This document shows positions 1 through 11,430 of a stretch of DNA of 36,235 nucleotides, piece by piece (positions within the stretch are counted from its first letter, which is position 1; each line of letters starts with the position of its first letter). Both the position numbers and the translations under genes were made by a program. The notes beneath the pieces were generated by a model. That model had not been told where the DNA came from. It was given only the letters and a program-made list of their open reading frames with translations, and searched no databases. Source of the DNA: JAIRMO01 sp046533115 (GTDB lineage Bacteria; Spirochaetota; Spirochaetia; Treponematales; Breznakiellaceae); the NCBI RefSeq assembly GCF_046533115.1, contig NZ_JAJQRC010000031.1, forward strand, positions 1-36,235, given 5' to 3'.

Positions 1-1233
<1,233 letters not shown>

Positions 1234-1311
1234 GAATATATCCCCCCATAAACAAGACTTTCTATAATTTACGGTACACCCATTAAACCAGTTTGACAAT
1301 GGCTATCACGG

Positions 1312-4300
1312 TCAAATAGTACCCAGGAATTCTTCCAGCCTTTTATGTATGGCGTCGTAATCGAAATTCTCCGCTTGTTCCCGAAGCCATTCAATAATTT
1401 CCTGCCCCTGTTCATACCGGTAACGATCCAGTTCCCCAAGGATCTCCTCGGTTACACTGGAGTTAAATTCCGCGGCGGCGGTGGATAAACGGGCCAGCAG
1501 CGCCCGCTCCGGTTCGGCCCGTGGTTCTTTTTCCTCTTTTGGCAGGCCGGCCTCCCATTCGTCCAGCAGGGCGTTAAGCCGTTCCGTCAATGCCAGGGCC
1601 TGCTTCCGCAGCCTTCCGTCGTTCTGCCGTATCAGATCAACATTCCCCGCTTGGGCGGCAAGTTCCAGTTCCCCTGCTAGTGCCGCTATCCCGCCCGCGC
1701 CAATCGCGTTACAGGTCCCCTTGAGACCGTGGACTTCTATGGCGTAATCCGGCAGGGATGTTTCAAGGTGGATGCCCATCTTCTCCAGCAAAAGCGGCGT
1801 ATGGGTAACGAAGGATGTAAGCATCGGTATATAGACCGCCCCGCTGTTGCCGTAACGCATCAGAGCCGCCGCAAAATCTATTTCCTCCAGGGGATGTTTC
1901 AAAATCCACGTTCCCGCTTCATCAAGCTGTCCCTGGTTGAAGCCGGCTGTTCGAGCCAAATTCTGCTGCTCCGCGTCTTGTAAGACCGCCTCGCTCTGTT
2001 TGTCCCGGATCCAGCAGTTCAGCGCCATATCCAGCCGCTTTATATCGATAGGCTTGGGGATGAAGTCGTTAAAACCATTTTCCAGAAACATCTCCCTGTT
2101 TCCCGCCACCGCATTGGCGGTTAAGGCCACAATGATTACCTGCCGCGCATAGGGGCTTCCGATCTCGTTTCTGATAATCCTCGCCGCCTCCATCCCGTCC
2201 ATTTCAGGCATCATGTGATCCATAAAAATCAGGTCATAGCGGACTTCTTCCGCCCTGATGCGTTCTACCGCTTCCCGGCCGCTCAAGACCGTATCCACCC
2301 TGAGGCCGTAGGGCATTAAAAGTCCCTTCATCACATCCAGGTTTGTCTCAAGATCGTCCACCACCAGTACCTTCCCGTAGGGCATCCAGGAACGGATCAG
2401 GGTATTTCCCCGGCTTCGGCCCCGATCTTCGATAAAGCGAAAATTACGGAGATTCTCCACCATTTCCCCGCCGATGGGCTTTTCGTCCAGTATCCCCTGG
2501 GGCAGGGTAACCCGGAAAACGCTGCCCGTGAGGTACTCGCTTTCCACCGTTATGGTTCCCATCATTTTCTCCACCAGTCCCTTGGTGATGGAGAGGCCTA
2601 AGCCCGTCCCTTCAATCCGCCGGTTCGCCGCCGTATCAAACTGGGTGTATTCGGAAAAGAGCTTTGCCAAATCTTCTTTTTTAATCCCCCTGCCGGTATC
2701 CTTCACCGTAAAACGCAGCCAGGCGTCGTCCCCCTGCCGTTCCCAGGTTATTGACAAACGGATTTCCCCGGCATCGGTATATTTGAAGGCATTGGAGAGG
2801 AGATTGTTGAGGATCTGTTTGACCCGCACTTCGTCACCATAGAGCCCTGAAGGAATGGTTTCATCGATCTCCAATTTGAATTCGATGGGCTTTGAACCAA
2901 TCCGCGTGATGTTAAGCTGTACCGTGTCATTGATGAGGCCGGCAAATTCGTAACCGGTGGGAAAGATTTCAAAATTGCCGCTCTCGATTTTTGAAATATC
3001 CAAAATGTCGTTGACGATCTCCAGCAGGTGGGAGCCGGAGCCGTATATTTTTTCAAGATTAAGGCGGGTACTGTTGGGAAGAACGTTTTGAAGTTCCACC
3101 TCCGAAAGACCGAGGATGGCGTTAAGGGGGGTGCGGATCTCGTGGCTCATCCGGGCAAGAAATCTGCTCTTTGCCTTGGTACTGGCAAGGGCCTCCTCTC
3201 GCGCGTCGATAAGGTTCTGTGTCGTTTCGTTGCGTATCGCGGCATCGGCAAGCAGCAGGCTGCCGGATCGCAGGATATTTTCTTCCGAGGAGGAAAAATA
3301 CCGTTCCCGACGGCAGTCGTCAAAGCTGACGAAACCCCAAACTTGGTTGTGCAAAAACAGGGGGATCATCAGGGTGGACCGTGCGCCGTAAGGGGCAATG
3401 AGGTCCCGCAGTTCCGGGTCAAGGGAAGTGACGGGGCCGTTTATCGACAGCTTCTTGAAAAATTGTGTCGTCCCAACGGATTCCGCCTTACGAAAAAAAT
3501 AAAAACTCTTCAGATCGTTCGCCTGCTGTCCGGGATCCTTTGCCCAGTGAAAAACCGGCTGGTGATAAGCATCTCCGTCAATTATCCGGGTTTTCCAGAT
3601 GAATACGCGATCAACATCAACACAGCGGGCCAGGATTTCCATGCCTTCCCGCAGAAATTCTTCAAATCGATCCGTATCCGGCGAAAACAGCGTCTCCGCC
3701 GCGTCCTTTACCGCGCGCAGCAGTTTATCCTGCTGAAGGATCTCGGCGCGGGCGAGAACCTCTTTTTTCTTTTCCATGAAGTACACTTTGTTTTGAAATT
3801 TGAAGATGACGCCGATGCATCCTCCCACAATAAGGAAAGACTGGATATGATCCAGATACACGAAAAAGTTCCGGTAGGCCGGACGGGCCACCAGATTCGG
3901 GTAACGGTAACTAATATAGTAGCAGGCAAAAACCAGCATAAGATGGGTAACACAAAAGGCCATGCCGCCTCTTCCCTTGGACAAAAGAAAGACAAGAACC
4001 AAACTCAATACAAAGTATGCCACAGAACTGCCCGCAACGCCGCCGAGAAGAAAATAGGCGGCAGGCAGAAAAATGTCGCAGATGGCGATTATCGTGATCC
4101 AGGTACAGGCGGTATACAGATGAAAGCGGTTGGAGATATATATCAGAACAGCGATAGAAAGGACTATAAACAGCCCCACAAGAATGAGAAAAGGCTTTGC
4201 CCCCATAAGGATGCGGGTAATCACCGCGGCGGAAGCGAAGAATATGCCGCAGAAAAATACCACATTGAGCATCTTTGCTTCTATGGGAATATCATCAGAA

Positions 4301-4341
4301 AAAATATAGGGGTAAATAATTTTCTTTAATTTTTTCACCAT
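1312..4341 (-). CDS. Hybrid histidine kinase A (membrane-GAF-HisKA-HATPase-REC-HPt)
   Basis: A 1009-residue membrane sensor kinase. About six hydrophobic segments lie in residues 24-181, then a GAF-like domain (about 215-370). HisKA follows with phospho-acceptor His400 (SHEIRTPLN), and HATPase_c with N517, the DTGRGI box at 548 and GTGLGLS at 578. The receiver has Asp662/663 and phospho-acceptor Asp708 (FMDHMMPEMDG), and the HPt domain has His871 (VHGLKGT). All phosphorelay residues are present, so a full His-Asp-His relay to an unlinked receiver is expected. The ATG at 4341 has AAGGA about 10 bases upstream. From about residue 391 on it closely matches kinase B upstream, while the sensor halves are unrelated. 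The signal sensed is unknown. Confidence 0.93.
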   Translation of the reverse strand: MVKKLKKIIYPYIFSDDIPIEAKMLNVVFFCGIFFASAAVITRILMGAKPFLILVGLFIVLSIAVLIYISNRFHLYTACTWITIIAICDIFLPAAYFLLGGVAGSSVAYFVLSLVLVFLLSKGRGGMAFCVTHLMLVFACYYISYRYPNLVARPAYRNFFVYLDHIQSFLIVGGCIGVIFKFQNKVYFMEKKKEVLARAEILQQDKLLRAVKDAAETLFSPDTDRFEEFLREGMEILARCVDVDRVFIWKTRIIDGDAYHQPVFHWAKDPGQQANDLKSFYFFRKAESVGTTQFFKKLSINGPVTSLDPELRDLIAPYGARSTLMIPLFLHNQVWGFVSFDDCRRERYFSSSEENILRSGSLLLADAAIRNETTQNLIDAREEALASTKAKSRFLARMSHEIRTPLNAILGLSEVELQNVLPNSTRLNLEKIYGSGSHLLEIVNDILDISKIESGNFEIFPTGYEFAGLINDTVQLNITRIGSKPIEFKLEIDETIPSGLYGDEVRVKQILNNLLSNAFKYTDAGEIRLSITWERQGDDAWLRFTVKDTGRGIKKEDLAKLFSEYTQFDTAANRRIEGTGLGLSITKGLVEKMMGTITVESEYLTGSVFRVTLPQGILDEKPIGGEMVENLRNFRFIEDRGRSRGNTLIRSWMPYGKVLVVDDLETNLDVMKGLLMPYGLRVDTVLSGREAVERIRAEEVRYDLIFMDHMMPEMDGMEAARIIRNEIGSPYARQVIIVALTANAVAGNREMFLENGFNDFIPKPIDIKRLDMALNCWIRDKQSEAVLQDAEQQNLARTAGFNQGQLDEAGTWILKHPLEEIDFAAALMRYGNSGAVYIPMLTSFVTHTPLLLEKMGIHLETSLPDYAIEVHGLKGTCNAIGAGGIAALAGELELAAQAGNVDLIRQNDGRLRKQALALTERLNALLDEWEAGLPKEEKEPRAEPERALLARLSTAAAEFNSSVTEEILGELDRYRYEQGQEIIEWLREQAENFDYDAIHKRLEEFLGTI

Positions 4342-4516
4342 GAACCCTGTTTCCTTGAAAGCATCCTATACTTACCGCGCAGCAGTGTCAAGGCGCATGT
4401 TTTTAGGCATGCCCGGCACAGGCGGTAACCGAAAACGAAGTTTCCGTACCAACCGGATTTTTCGTACTATCCCTGCACAGAAGAGCCGGCTGCAAAATAA
4501 CCAAATTGGGAACCGG

Positions 4517-7500
4517 CTAAACATCCAGGAATTCTTCCAGCCGCCGGTGCATGATGTCGTAGTCGAAATTCTCAGCCTGTTCCCGAAGCCATTCAATAAT
4601 TTCCTGCCCCTGTTCATACCGGTAACGCTCCAGTTCCCCAAGGATCTCTTCGGTTGCGTTAGCGTTGAATGCTCCCGCGGCAGCGGATAAACGGGCCAGC
4701 AGCTCCCGCTCTGGTTTGACCCGTGGTTCCTTTTCTTCTCCCGGCAGACCGGCTTCCCATTCGTCCAACAGGGCTTTAAGCCGTTCCGTCAATGCCAGGG
4801 CCTGTTTCCGCAGCGTTTCGTATCTCTGCCGTACCAGATCAAAATTCCCCTCTTGGACAGCAAGTTCCAGTTCCCCTGCTATTGCCGCTATCCCGCCCGC
4901 GCCAATCGCGTTACAGGTCCCCTTGAGACCGTGGACTTCTATCGCATAATCCGGCAGCGATGTTTCAAGATGGATGCCCATCTTCTCCAGCAAAACCGGT
5001 GTATGGGTAATAAAGGATTTAAGTATCGGTATATAGACCGTTCCGCTGTTGCCGTAGCGCAGCAGGGCTGCCGCAAAATCTATCTCCCCCAGGGGATGTC
5101 CCAAAAGCCACTTTCCCGCTTCATCAAGCTGCCCCTGGTTGAAAGCGGCTTCGGTCCGTTCCGAATCCTGTTTCGCCGCGTCTTGTAAAACCGCCTCGCT
5201 CTGTTTGTCCCGAATCCAGCGGTTCAAAATCACATCCAACTGGTTTATGTCGATGGGCTTGGAAATGAAATCGGTGAAACCGTTATCCAGAAACATTTCC
5301 TTGTTTCCCGCAACCGCGTTGGCGGTTAAGGCCACAATGACTACCTGCTGCGCATAGGGACTCCTGATCTCGTTTCTGATAATCCTCGCCGCCTCTATCC
5401 CGTCCAGTTCGGGCATCATGTGATCCATAAACACCAGGTCATAGCGGACTTCCTCCATTTTGATGCGTTCTATCGCTTCCCGGCCGCTCAGAACCGTATC
5501 CACCCTGAGGCCGTAGGGCATTAAAAGCCCTTTCATCACATCCAGGTTTGTCTCAAGATCGTCCACCACCAGTACCTTCCCGTAGGGCATGTAAGAACGG
5601 ATCAGGCTGGTCCTCCGGTTCCCGTCAGAGATAAAATGAAGATTCCGCAAGTTTTCTGCATGCTCAAAGCCGATAGGTCTCTCATCGACGATTCCCTGGG
5701 GCAGTTTCACCCGAAAAATGCTGCCCCTGCCGTACTCGCTTTCCGCGGTGATGCTTCCCCCCATCCTTTCCACCAGCCCCCGGGTAATGGAAAGTCCCAG
5801 GCCGGTTCCTTCGATACGCCGGTTAGCCACCGTCTCAAATTGGGTATATTCGGAAAAGAGCTTTTCCAAATCCTCCCGTTTAATCCCCCTGCCGGTATCC
5901 TCCACCACAAATCCGAGCAGCGCCGTGTTTCCCCGCCGTTCCCAACCCACCGAGAGGCGGACCCTTCCTTCCTCGGTGTACTTAAAGGCGTTGGAGAGGA
6001 GGTTGCTGAAGATCTGTTTCATCCGCAGTTCATCGCCGTAGAACTTTGAGGGGATAGTCTCATCGATATCCAGTTTGAACTCAATCGGCTTTATACCGAT
6101 CCGCACAATGTTAAGCTGGATCACATCGTTGATCACATCGCAGATTTCGTACTCCACCGGGATAACTTCAAATTTTCCCGATTCGATCTTTGAAAGATCC
6201 AGAATGTCGTTGATAATCTCCAGGAGGTGGGAACCGGAGTGGTGAATTTTTTCCAGATTGAGCCTTGTTCTTTCGGGGGGGCTGCCCTGGAGTTCCACCT
6301 CCGACAAGCCGAGGACGGCGTTAAGGGGGGTGCGGATCTCGTGGCTCATCCGGGCCAGAAAATCGCTCTTGGCCCGGGACGCGGACTGCGCCACCTCGGT
6401 TTGTAGTTTCAGTTCCCGGGTCCGTTCCTGTACCGTGGCCTCCAGATTCAGGTTGGATTTTTCCAGCAGGGTGTTCATCTCGTCAAGCCGGCGGAACAGG
6501 ACGCCGAAACGCCGGGCTAGAATAACGGTGGTAGTAATGGTGAAGATAAATATACCGATGCGGCTGACGTTAATAATGCCGTAACGTAAATAAATGCTGT
6601 TAACAATATCAATGATCGCGGTAACACCCATGATGGCGGCGCCGATTATAATGTTGCCCAAGGGTGTTCCGGCGAGGGATAACCAAAGAGCTTTCGGCAG
6701 GGGACGCTTTCCGGCGGATCTCCATCGGGTCCTGAAATCACGAAAAAATACATACCCCATATCGTAGCCAAGGACATACACAAGCTCCAATAGGGCAACC
6801 ACCCACCATACATAAAGGACATCGTCCCCAAAGGAGTTTGAAAATATTCCCTGGGCAACGGTACAGAGAAGGCATAGCCCCCCGCATATCCTGCTGATTA
6901 TGGTGGTTTTTCCGAAATTGAGGTGTTCCAAAAAAGCCGCCTGCAGGAATATCAGTGAATAGAGACTTGCGTATTCAAGCCGGAGGGTAATATCGGTGTT
7001 TGGGATAAAGTTGTAGATCGTGTTGCTTCTCATGAGAAAATAAATCCCCAGAAGAATGGAAAAAAAACAGTAATAGAGGTTATACCGATCCCGGGGCCGG
7101 CTTAAAAAAAGCAAAAAATGGTAAAGTCCTACAAAAAAATACACCGCGCAGAAGGCCATCACCAGAGATTCATCGTGATTTTTCCGGATGACCTCGTAGT
7201 CGCCGATATAATAGGGATTTTCATACCACAGGCCCGTTATGTCAAAGTGGGGCGCCCCCACAATGCGGAATGCCAGTATATTGGTTCCCCGGACAAAGGC
7301 GGAACTGTCCAGGGGAAATGAAACATAGCGCCAGCCTCTGCCGGACTTGATTTGCCCATCCTCGTCCATATGGATCTCCGATTTTACCAGGCGGCCATTG
7401 AAAAATATTTCCCAGTTATTCCCCAGGGCGGCCAGAAATATCCCCGGCTGGAAGGGCTTTTCTCCCCGTATTTTTTCAAACTGTTCCGCCTCCACGGTAA

Positions 7501-7882
7501 AAGGTATCAGCATGGTGTATTCCCGGTCTTTTTCCTTAAAGGGGGAAAGGAAAAAACGCCGGGGCATATCCGGCAGCCCCAGGGATTCTACGTCTGCCAC
7601 TCCCTTCCGTTCCGGTCCCTTCACCAGCCAGGAACCGTCCGCACTATCCGGAACCACCGCGGTATCGGCGGGATCAAAACCGTTTTTTGCGTAAAGGGGG
7701 AAGCCGTTCAGGTCGATATAAAAAGCGTTTTCCCGGGCATCGGGTTTCGCCCCTATGCCGGCGCACCCGCAAAGAAGCAACAGCAATCCCGCGGCTGAAA
7801 AAATAGAGGCCAATCCTGAAAAAGCTGCGTTCCCAACGCTGAAGTTTTGGGAACGCCCTGGGATTTTCGTTTTTACTGCCAT
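4517..7882 (-). CDS. Hybrid histidine kinase B (7TMR-DISM sensor, HisKA-HATPase-REC-HPt)
   Basis: A 1121-residue kinase. After a hydrophobic leader ending in a lipobox-like LCGC (Cys40) comes an extracytoplasmic beta-rich region (about 53-230) resembling the 7TMR-DISM extracellular domain, which often binds carbohydrate-like ligands. Seven membrane segments follow (about 240-460), then a short coiled coil (about 465-500). HisKA has His514, HATPase_c has DTGRGI at about 662 and GTGLGLS at about 692, the receiver has Asp820 and the HPt domain His984. Its ATG overlaps the stop of kinase C by one base (TAATG), which implies translational coupling. Residues from about 505 to the end are a close copy of kinase A. 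Whether the leader is truly lipidated is uncertain. Confidence 0.93.
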   Translation of the reverse strand: MAVKTKIPGRSQNFSVGNAAFSGLASIFSAAGLLLLLCGCAGIGAKPDARENAFYIDLNGFPLYAKNGFDPADTAVVPDSADGSWLVKGPERKGVADVESLGLPDMPRRFFLSPFKEKDREYTMLIPFTVEAEQFEKIRGEKPFQPGIFLAALGNNWEIFFNGRLVKSEIHMDEDGQIKSGRGWRYVSFPLDSSAFVRGTNILAFRIVGAPHFDITGLWYENPYYIGDYEVIRKNHDESLVMAFCAVYFFVGLYHFLLFLSRPRDRYNLYYCFFSILLGIYFLMRSNTIYNFIPNTDITLRLEYASLYSLIFLQAAFLEHLNFGKTTIISRICGGLCLLCTVAQGIFSNSFGDDVLYVWWVVALLELVYVLGYDMGYVFFRDFRTRWRSAGKRPLPKALWLSLAGTPLGNIIIGAAIMGVTAIIDIVNSIYLRYGIINVSRIGIFIFTITTTVILARRFGVLFRRLDEMNTLLEKSNLNLEATVQERTRELKLQTEVAQSASRAKSDFLARMSHEIRTPLNAVLGLSEVELQGSPPERTRLNLEKIHHSGSHLLEIINDILDLSKIESGKFEVIPVEYEICDVINDVIQLNIVRIGIKPIEFKLDIDETIPSKFYGDELRMKQIFSNLLSNAFKYTEEGRVRLSVGWERRGNTALLGFVVEDTGRGIKREDLEKLFSEYTQFETVANRRIEGTGLGLSITRGLVERMGGSITAESEYGRGSIFRVKLPQGIVDERPIGFEHAENLRNLHFISDGNRRTSLIRSYMPYGKVLVVDDLETNLDVMKGLLMPYGLRVDTVLSGREAIERIKMEEVRYDLVFMDHMMPELDGIEAARIIRNEIRSPYAQQVVIVALTANAVAGNKEMFLDNGFTDFISKPIDINQLDVILNRWIRDKQSEAVLQDAAKQDSERTEAAFNQGQLDEAGKWLLGHPLGEIDFAAALLRYGNSGTVYIPILKSFITHTPVLLEKMGIHLETSLPDYAIEVHGLKGTCNAIGAGGIAAIAGELELAVQEGNFDLVRQRYETLRKQALALTERLKALLDEWEAGLPGEEKEPRVKPERELLARLSAAAGAFNANATEEILGELERYRYEQGQEIIEWLREQAENFDYDIMHRRLEEFLDV

Positions 7883-10800
7883 TAAGAATACTCAGGTATG
7901 AGGTTTTTCTTTTCCCCGGCATTCAGGATCGAGTTGACTTTCTCCAGCAGTATCCGGGGGACAACCGGCTTTACCACATAACCGGCGCCGCAGGAAACTA
8001 TCCGCTCAATAACATCCGGCGTTTCATGGGAGGTAACAAAGATGATGGGGATGTCCTTTTGTTCGGAATACCCGGGATTGTTCCGCAGCTGTTCCACAAA
8101 CTCAAACCCCGACATTTCCGGCATTTCGATATCCACCAGTGCAAGATCCACCTTAACGGAATTCAATATGGCCAGGGCCGCTATGGGTGATTTGGCAAGC
8201 CGTATGTCAAAATTGTCCCGTAGAATGGTTCTGATGGCGGTAAGGTTCAGCGGCATATCGTCCACCGCCAGAATTATTTTTTTCCCTTCCTGTCCGGTCA
8301 TGGTAGTTCTCCTCTCTCCAGTGTTTTCACTAAGGGACCGTTCTTCCAGTTCTGTCAGAAAACGGTCCAGATTTTGAAGCAGCCTTTCCATGGTTTTGAT
8401 AAAATTGCCGTTCCGGTCCTCTATGGTTTTCCAGTCCTTTGCCCTGGCAGCGGTTTCCAGAATATCCGCTTCCCTGCCCGCTTCTCCGGCGCAGATTTGG
8501 TAGCTCGTTCCCTTTATCCCATGGACCGTGATGATGTAGCGGTCCAGGGTTTCCCTTGAAACGTCCCGCAGGGTTTCGAGAAAATCCGGCATGGTGGCGG
8601 CATAGGAACGGAGGATTTCCAGATAGACAAAACCGTTCATGTACCGTTCCATTCCCGCCGCAAGGTCTATCCCTTCAACCGTTTTTCCGTCAAATAGGAC
8701 GGATTGGGAAGGATCACCGGTATTGGCCCCATAGCGCAGTTTCTCCCGGATCTGCTTTTCCTGGGGTACCCATCTTCTCATGATTTGATGCAGCTTAAAC
8801 ATCTCAATAGGCTTGGCCAGGTAATCGTTAAAGCCCCGGAGCAGGAACATTTCCTTCATGCCGGAAAGAGCGTTGGCGGTAAGGGCTATAATGGGAGTCT
8901 CTTTTGGAAACTCTGGGGCGTGTTCCTTTTCCCAGGCCCGGATAGCGGCGGCCGCCTCGATGCCGTCCATGCCGGGCATCATGTGATCCATAAATATCAG
9001 GTCGTATTTGTTCTTCTTGAAAAGTTCTATTGATGCGGCGCCGGTGGTACAGGTGTCGATGATCATATTATATGGCAGCAGGAGACCCTGGGCAACCTTC
9101 AGGTTGGTGGTAACGTCGTCTACGATCAGGACCCGGGCGGAAGGCGCCGTAAACTTTGCGGCAGCCCGCTCCTTTTTAGTGCCCCGCATATCGATCCGGT
9201 AGTTCATAATATCCGCTATGGATAGGGTGTGCGCCGGCAGGGTGAGGAAGCGGATGTTGTGGACTCCCGACTCGGAGCCGTAATCGGCCAGGAGAATCAG
9301 GCGGGACTTGAGTTTCATATCCTTAAGAAGGGGCTGCAGCCGGACATACAGGGTCTGGGCTATAAATATACAGGCGTACTTGCGAGTTTCGTCATGGTCC
9401 CGGCGCAGGGCTTCAAGAAACGCCTCCTCAGTGGCTGCCAGGACATAGGGAACTCCCAGATTGTCCAGGGACCAGCATAGGGAATCCGCGTTTATCTTCC
9501 GGTTTTCATAGAGCAATGACATTTGTTCCTGCGGATTTTCAAGGGAAGCAAACCGTTCACCGGAATTTATTTTTTGCGGAATCTTGACGGTAAAGATGCT
9601 TCCCTTGCCGTAGACGCTGCGTACCGTTATGTCGCCGCCCATGGCGAGGCAAAGCCCCTTGGTTATGGCCAGCCCCAGGCCGCTTCCCTCAACGCCCCGG
9701 TTGGCCGCCATATCAACCTGGATAAATTCCCCGAATACCTTGTCCAGATGCTCTTCTTTAATCCCGATACCGCAGTCCTCAACCGCTATTTTCATCACAA
9801 AGTCCCGGTCCGATGATTCCTCCGCAGCTATGGAAAGTTTGATAAAACCCTGGGGCGTATACTTCACCGCGTTCCCCAGCAGATTCAGCAGTATCTGCCT
9901 GATCCGCCCCTCATCCCCGATGAGGTCGTTGGGCAGGGTGGAATCAATGTTGGTGATAAAGACCAGGGACTTTTCTATGGTCCGGATACGGATGATATTG
10001 ATAACATCGTTGATGAGGGATCTAAAATAGTAATGAACGGGAATGATCTCCAGCTTGCCCGATTCAATCTTTGAAAAATCCAGAATGCCGTTGATGATGG
10101 ATAAGAGGTTTGCCCCCGCCTGCTTTATGCCCATGGTATATTCATAGACTTCGGTGGATATTTTTTCCCGGAGGATCAATTCCGACATACCGATTATGGC
10201 GTTCATGGGGGTACGGATCTCGTGGCTGGTGTTGGCAAGGAAACTGCTTTTTGCCTGGTTCGCCAGTTCCGCCCTGCGTTTGGCCTCTTCAAGTTCGGCG
10301 ATAAGGTTTATCTTGTCGGTAATATCGCTGATAAACAATATAGCGCAATAGAATTCTTTATATTTGTCATATACATAGGTAATGTCTATTTCGCATCTGG
10401 CATTGCTATTCAGGGCCCTTGCCTCAATCCGGTTGATTCGATTTCCCTCCGCAGCGGTTTTTGCAAAAACCAGCGTTTTGTCTCCGGGATCCAGGATATC
10501 CGTCATGTACATTCCGATAAATTCGTTCCGGGTCTTTTCAAAAAATGAAAGGGCGCTGTTGTTTGCCAGGAGTATCTTTCCATCTCTGTCCAAAATCAAA
10601 AGCGGGATCTTTGTCATGTAATAGATGTAATTTACCAGATTGGCCGCTGAAGTTACTACAGGCTGGTAATGTTCACTGTAATAGAAGGCGTTTATCAGCA
10701 AGAAAAACACCATGAAACACCCATACTTGTAGGTGGCGGGGAAATCAAAACGCACCACGAGCCACACAATGCCGATAAGAAAAACCACAATCCAAACTAT

Positions 10801-11307
10801 GCCCTGACGGAGATTCCGGATATAGTCCAGGGTCATAATTATCCGCAGTACAATAAGGCTGTTTAAAAGAGGAGAAATTATACTAAAAAAAAGAGCATAG
10901 TAGAAGGCCGGGTTTTTTATCAGCATCAGGTTTATCGCTCCGTTTGTATATTCCACCTCCCGGTATCCCTGGAAAACGATAAAGAAGATTGCCATGACGG
11001 CGCCGAAGATTTGCGGCCATACTATTATCCGGGCAAGCCGGCTGTTATTAAAAGAAACCTGAAAACAGGTTATCAGGGGCAACGCTACGTTGATGGCAAT
11101 CTCGGTCACGATAAGGGCGGCGCCAACTATAAAAGGGGACCGGCTCTCTGTTGCTATGGCCACACCGATAATCCAAACCGCCACATCAACGGAGACCAGG
11201 GGCAGTATCCAGTTGATCCTGCCGGATCTACCGCTCAGATATAGGATATACAGCCCCAGGCCCAGGGAGAGGAAACTTAAAAAATACAGTATGGCCGGCC
11301 AGGACAT
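7882..11307 (-). CDS. Hybrid histidine kinase C (7TM-PAS-HisKA-HATPase-REC-HPt-REC)
   Basis: About 1141 residues from ATG 11307; a TTG six codons upstream at 11325 is an alternative start, and neither has a strong ribosome site. Numbering here is from the TTG. Seven membrane segments span about 10-216, as in 7TM-type kinase sensor regions. A PAS domain (about 228-340) precedes HisKA with His368 (SHEIRTPMN) and HATPase_c with GSGLGLA at about 547. Residues about 595-715 look like a degenerate receiver without acidic acceptor residues. A true receiver (Asp780) and an HPt domain (His935) follow, then a second receiver (Asp1021/1022, Asp1065, Lys1119). The terminal receiver after the HPt is less common and lets the relay end within the same chain. 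Transcribed just before kinase B. Confidence 0.92.
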   Translation of the reverse strand: MSWPAILYFLSFLSLGLGLYILYLSGRSGRINWILPLVSVDVAVWIIGVAIATESRSPFIVGAALIVTEIAINVALPLITCFQVSFNNSRLARIIVWPQIFGAVMAIFFIVFQGYREVEYTNGAINLMLIKNPAFYYALFFSIISPLLNSLIVLRIIMTLDYIRNLRQGIVWIVVFLIGIVWLVVRFDFPATYKYGCFMVFFLLINAFYYSEHYQPVVTSAANLVNYIYYMTKIPLLILDRDGKILLANNSALSFFEKTRNEFIGMYMTDILDPGDKTLVFAKTAAEGNRINRIEARALNSNARCEIDITYVYDKYKEFYCAILFISDITDKINLIAELEEAKRRAELANQAKSSFLANTSHEIRTPMNAIIGMSELILREKISTEVYEYTMGIKQAGANLLSIINGILDFSKIESGKLEIIPVHYYFRSLINDVINIIRIRTIEKSLVFITNIDSTLPNDLIGDEGRIRQILLNLLGNAVKYTPQGFIKLSIAAEESSDRDFVMKIAVEDCGIGIKEEHLDKVFGEFIQVDMAANRGVEGSGLGLAITKGLCLAMGGDITVRSVYGKGSIFTVKIPQKINSGERFASLENPQEQMSLLYENRKINADSLCWSLDNLGVPYVLAATEEAFLEALRRDHDETRKYACIFIAQTLYVRLQPLLKDMKLKSRLILLADYGSESGVHNIRFLTLPAHTLSIADIMNYRIDMRGTKKERAAAKFTAPSARVLIVDDVTTNLKVAQGLLLPYNMIIDTCTTGAASIELFKKNKYDLIFMDHMMPGMDGIEAAAAIRAWEKEHAPEFPKETPIIALTANALSGMKEMFLLRGFNDYLAKPIEMFKLHQIMRRWVPQEKQIREKLRYGANTGDPSQSVLFDGKTVEGIDLAAGMERYMNGFVYLEILRSYAATMPDFLETLRDVSRETLDRYIITVHGIKGTSYQICAGEAGREADILETAARAKDWKTIEDRNGNFIKTMERLLQNLDRFLTELEERSLSENTGERRTTMTGQEGKKIILAVDDMPLNLTAIRTILRDNFDIRLAKSPIAALAILNSVKVDLALVDIEMPEMSGFEFVEQLRNNPGYSEQKDIPIIFVTSHETPDVIERIVSCGAGYVVKPVVPRILLEKVNSILNAGEKKNLIPEYS

Positions 11308-11430
11308 ACTACACCACCAAACCAATATCGGCGAGAAGATCGAATCCGGAAAGCACCCGAATTGTAAGTAGACAGAGGGATGATCCCCTACTGTATAAGA
11401 ACTCGGACAATTCCATCATAGCGGCGTCCT

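Noticed and set aside
3028..4329. Plus-strand frame opposite kinase A
   Set aside because: Composition is that of an antisense shadow; the minus-strand kinase has complete domains here.
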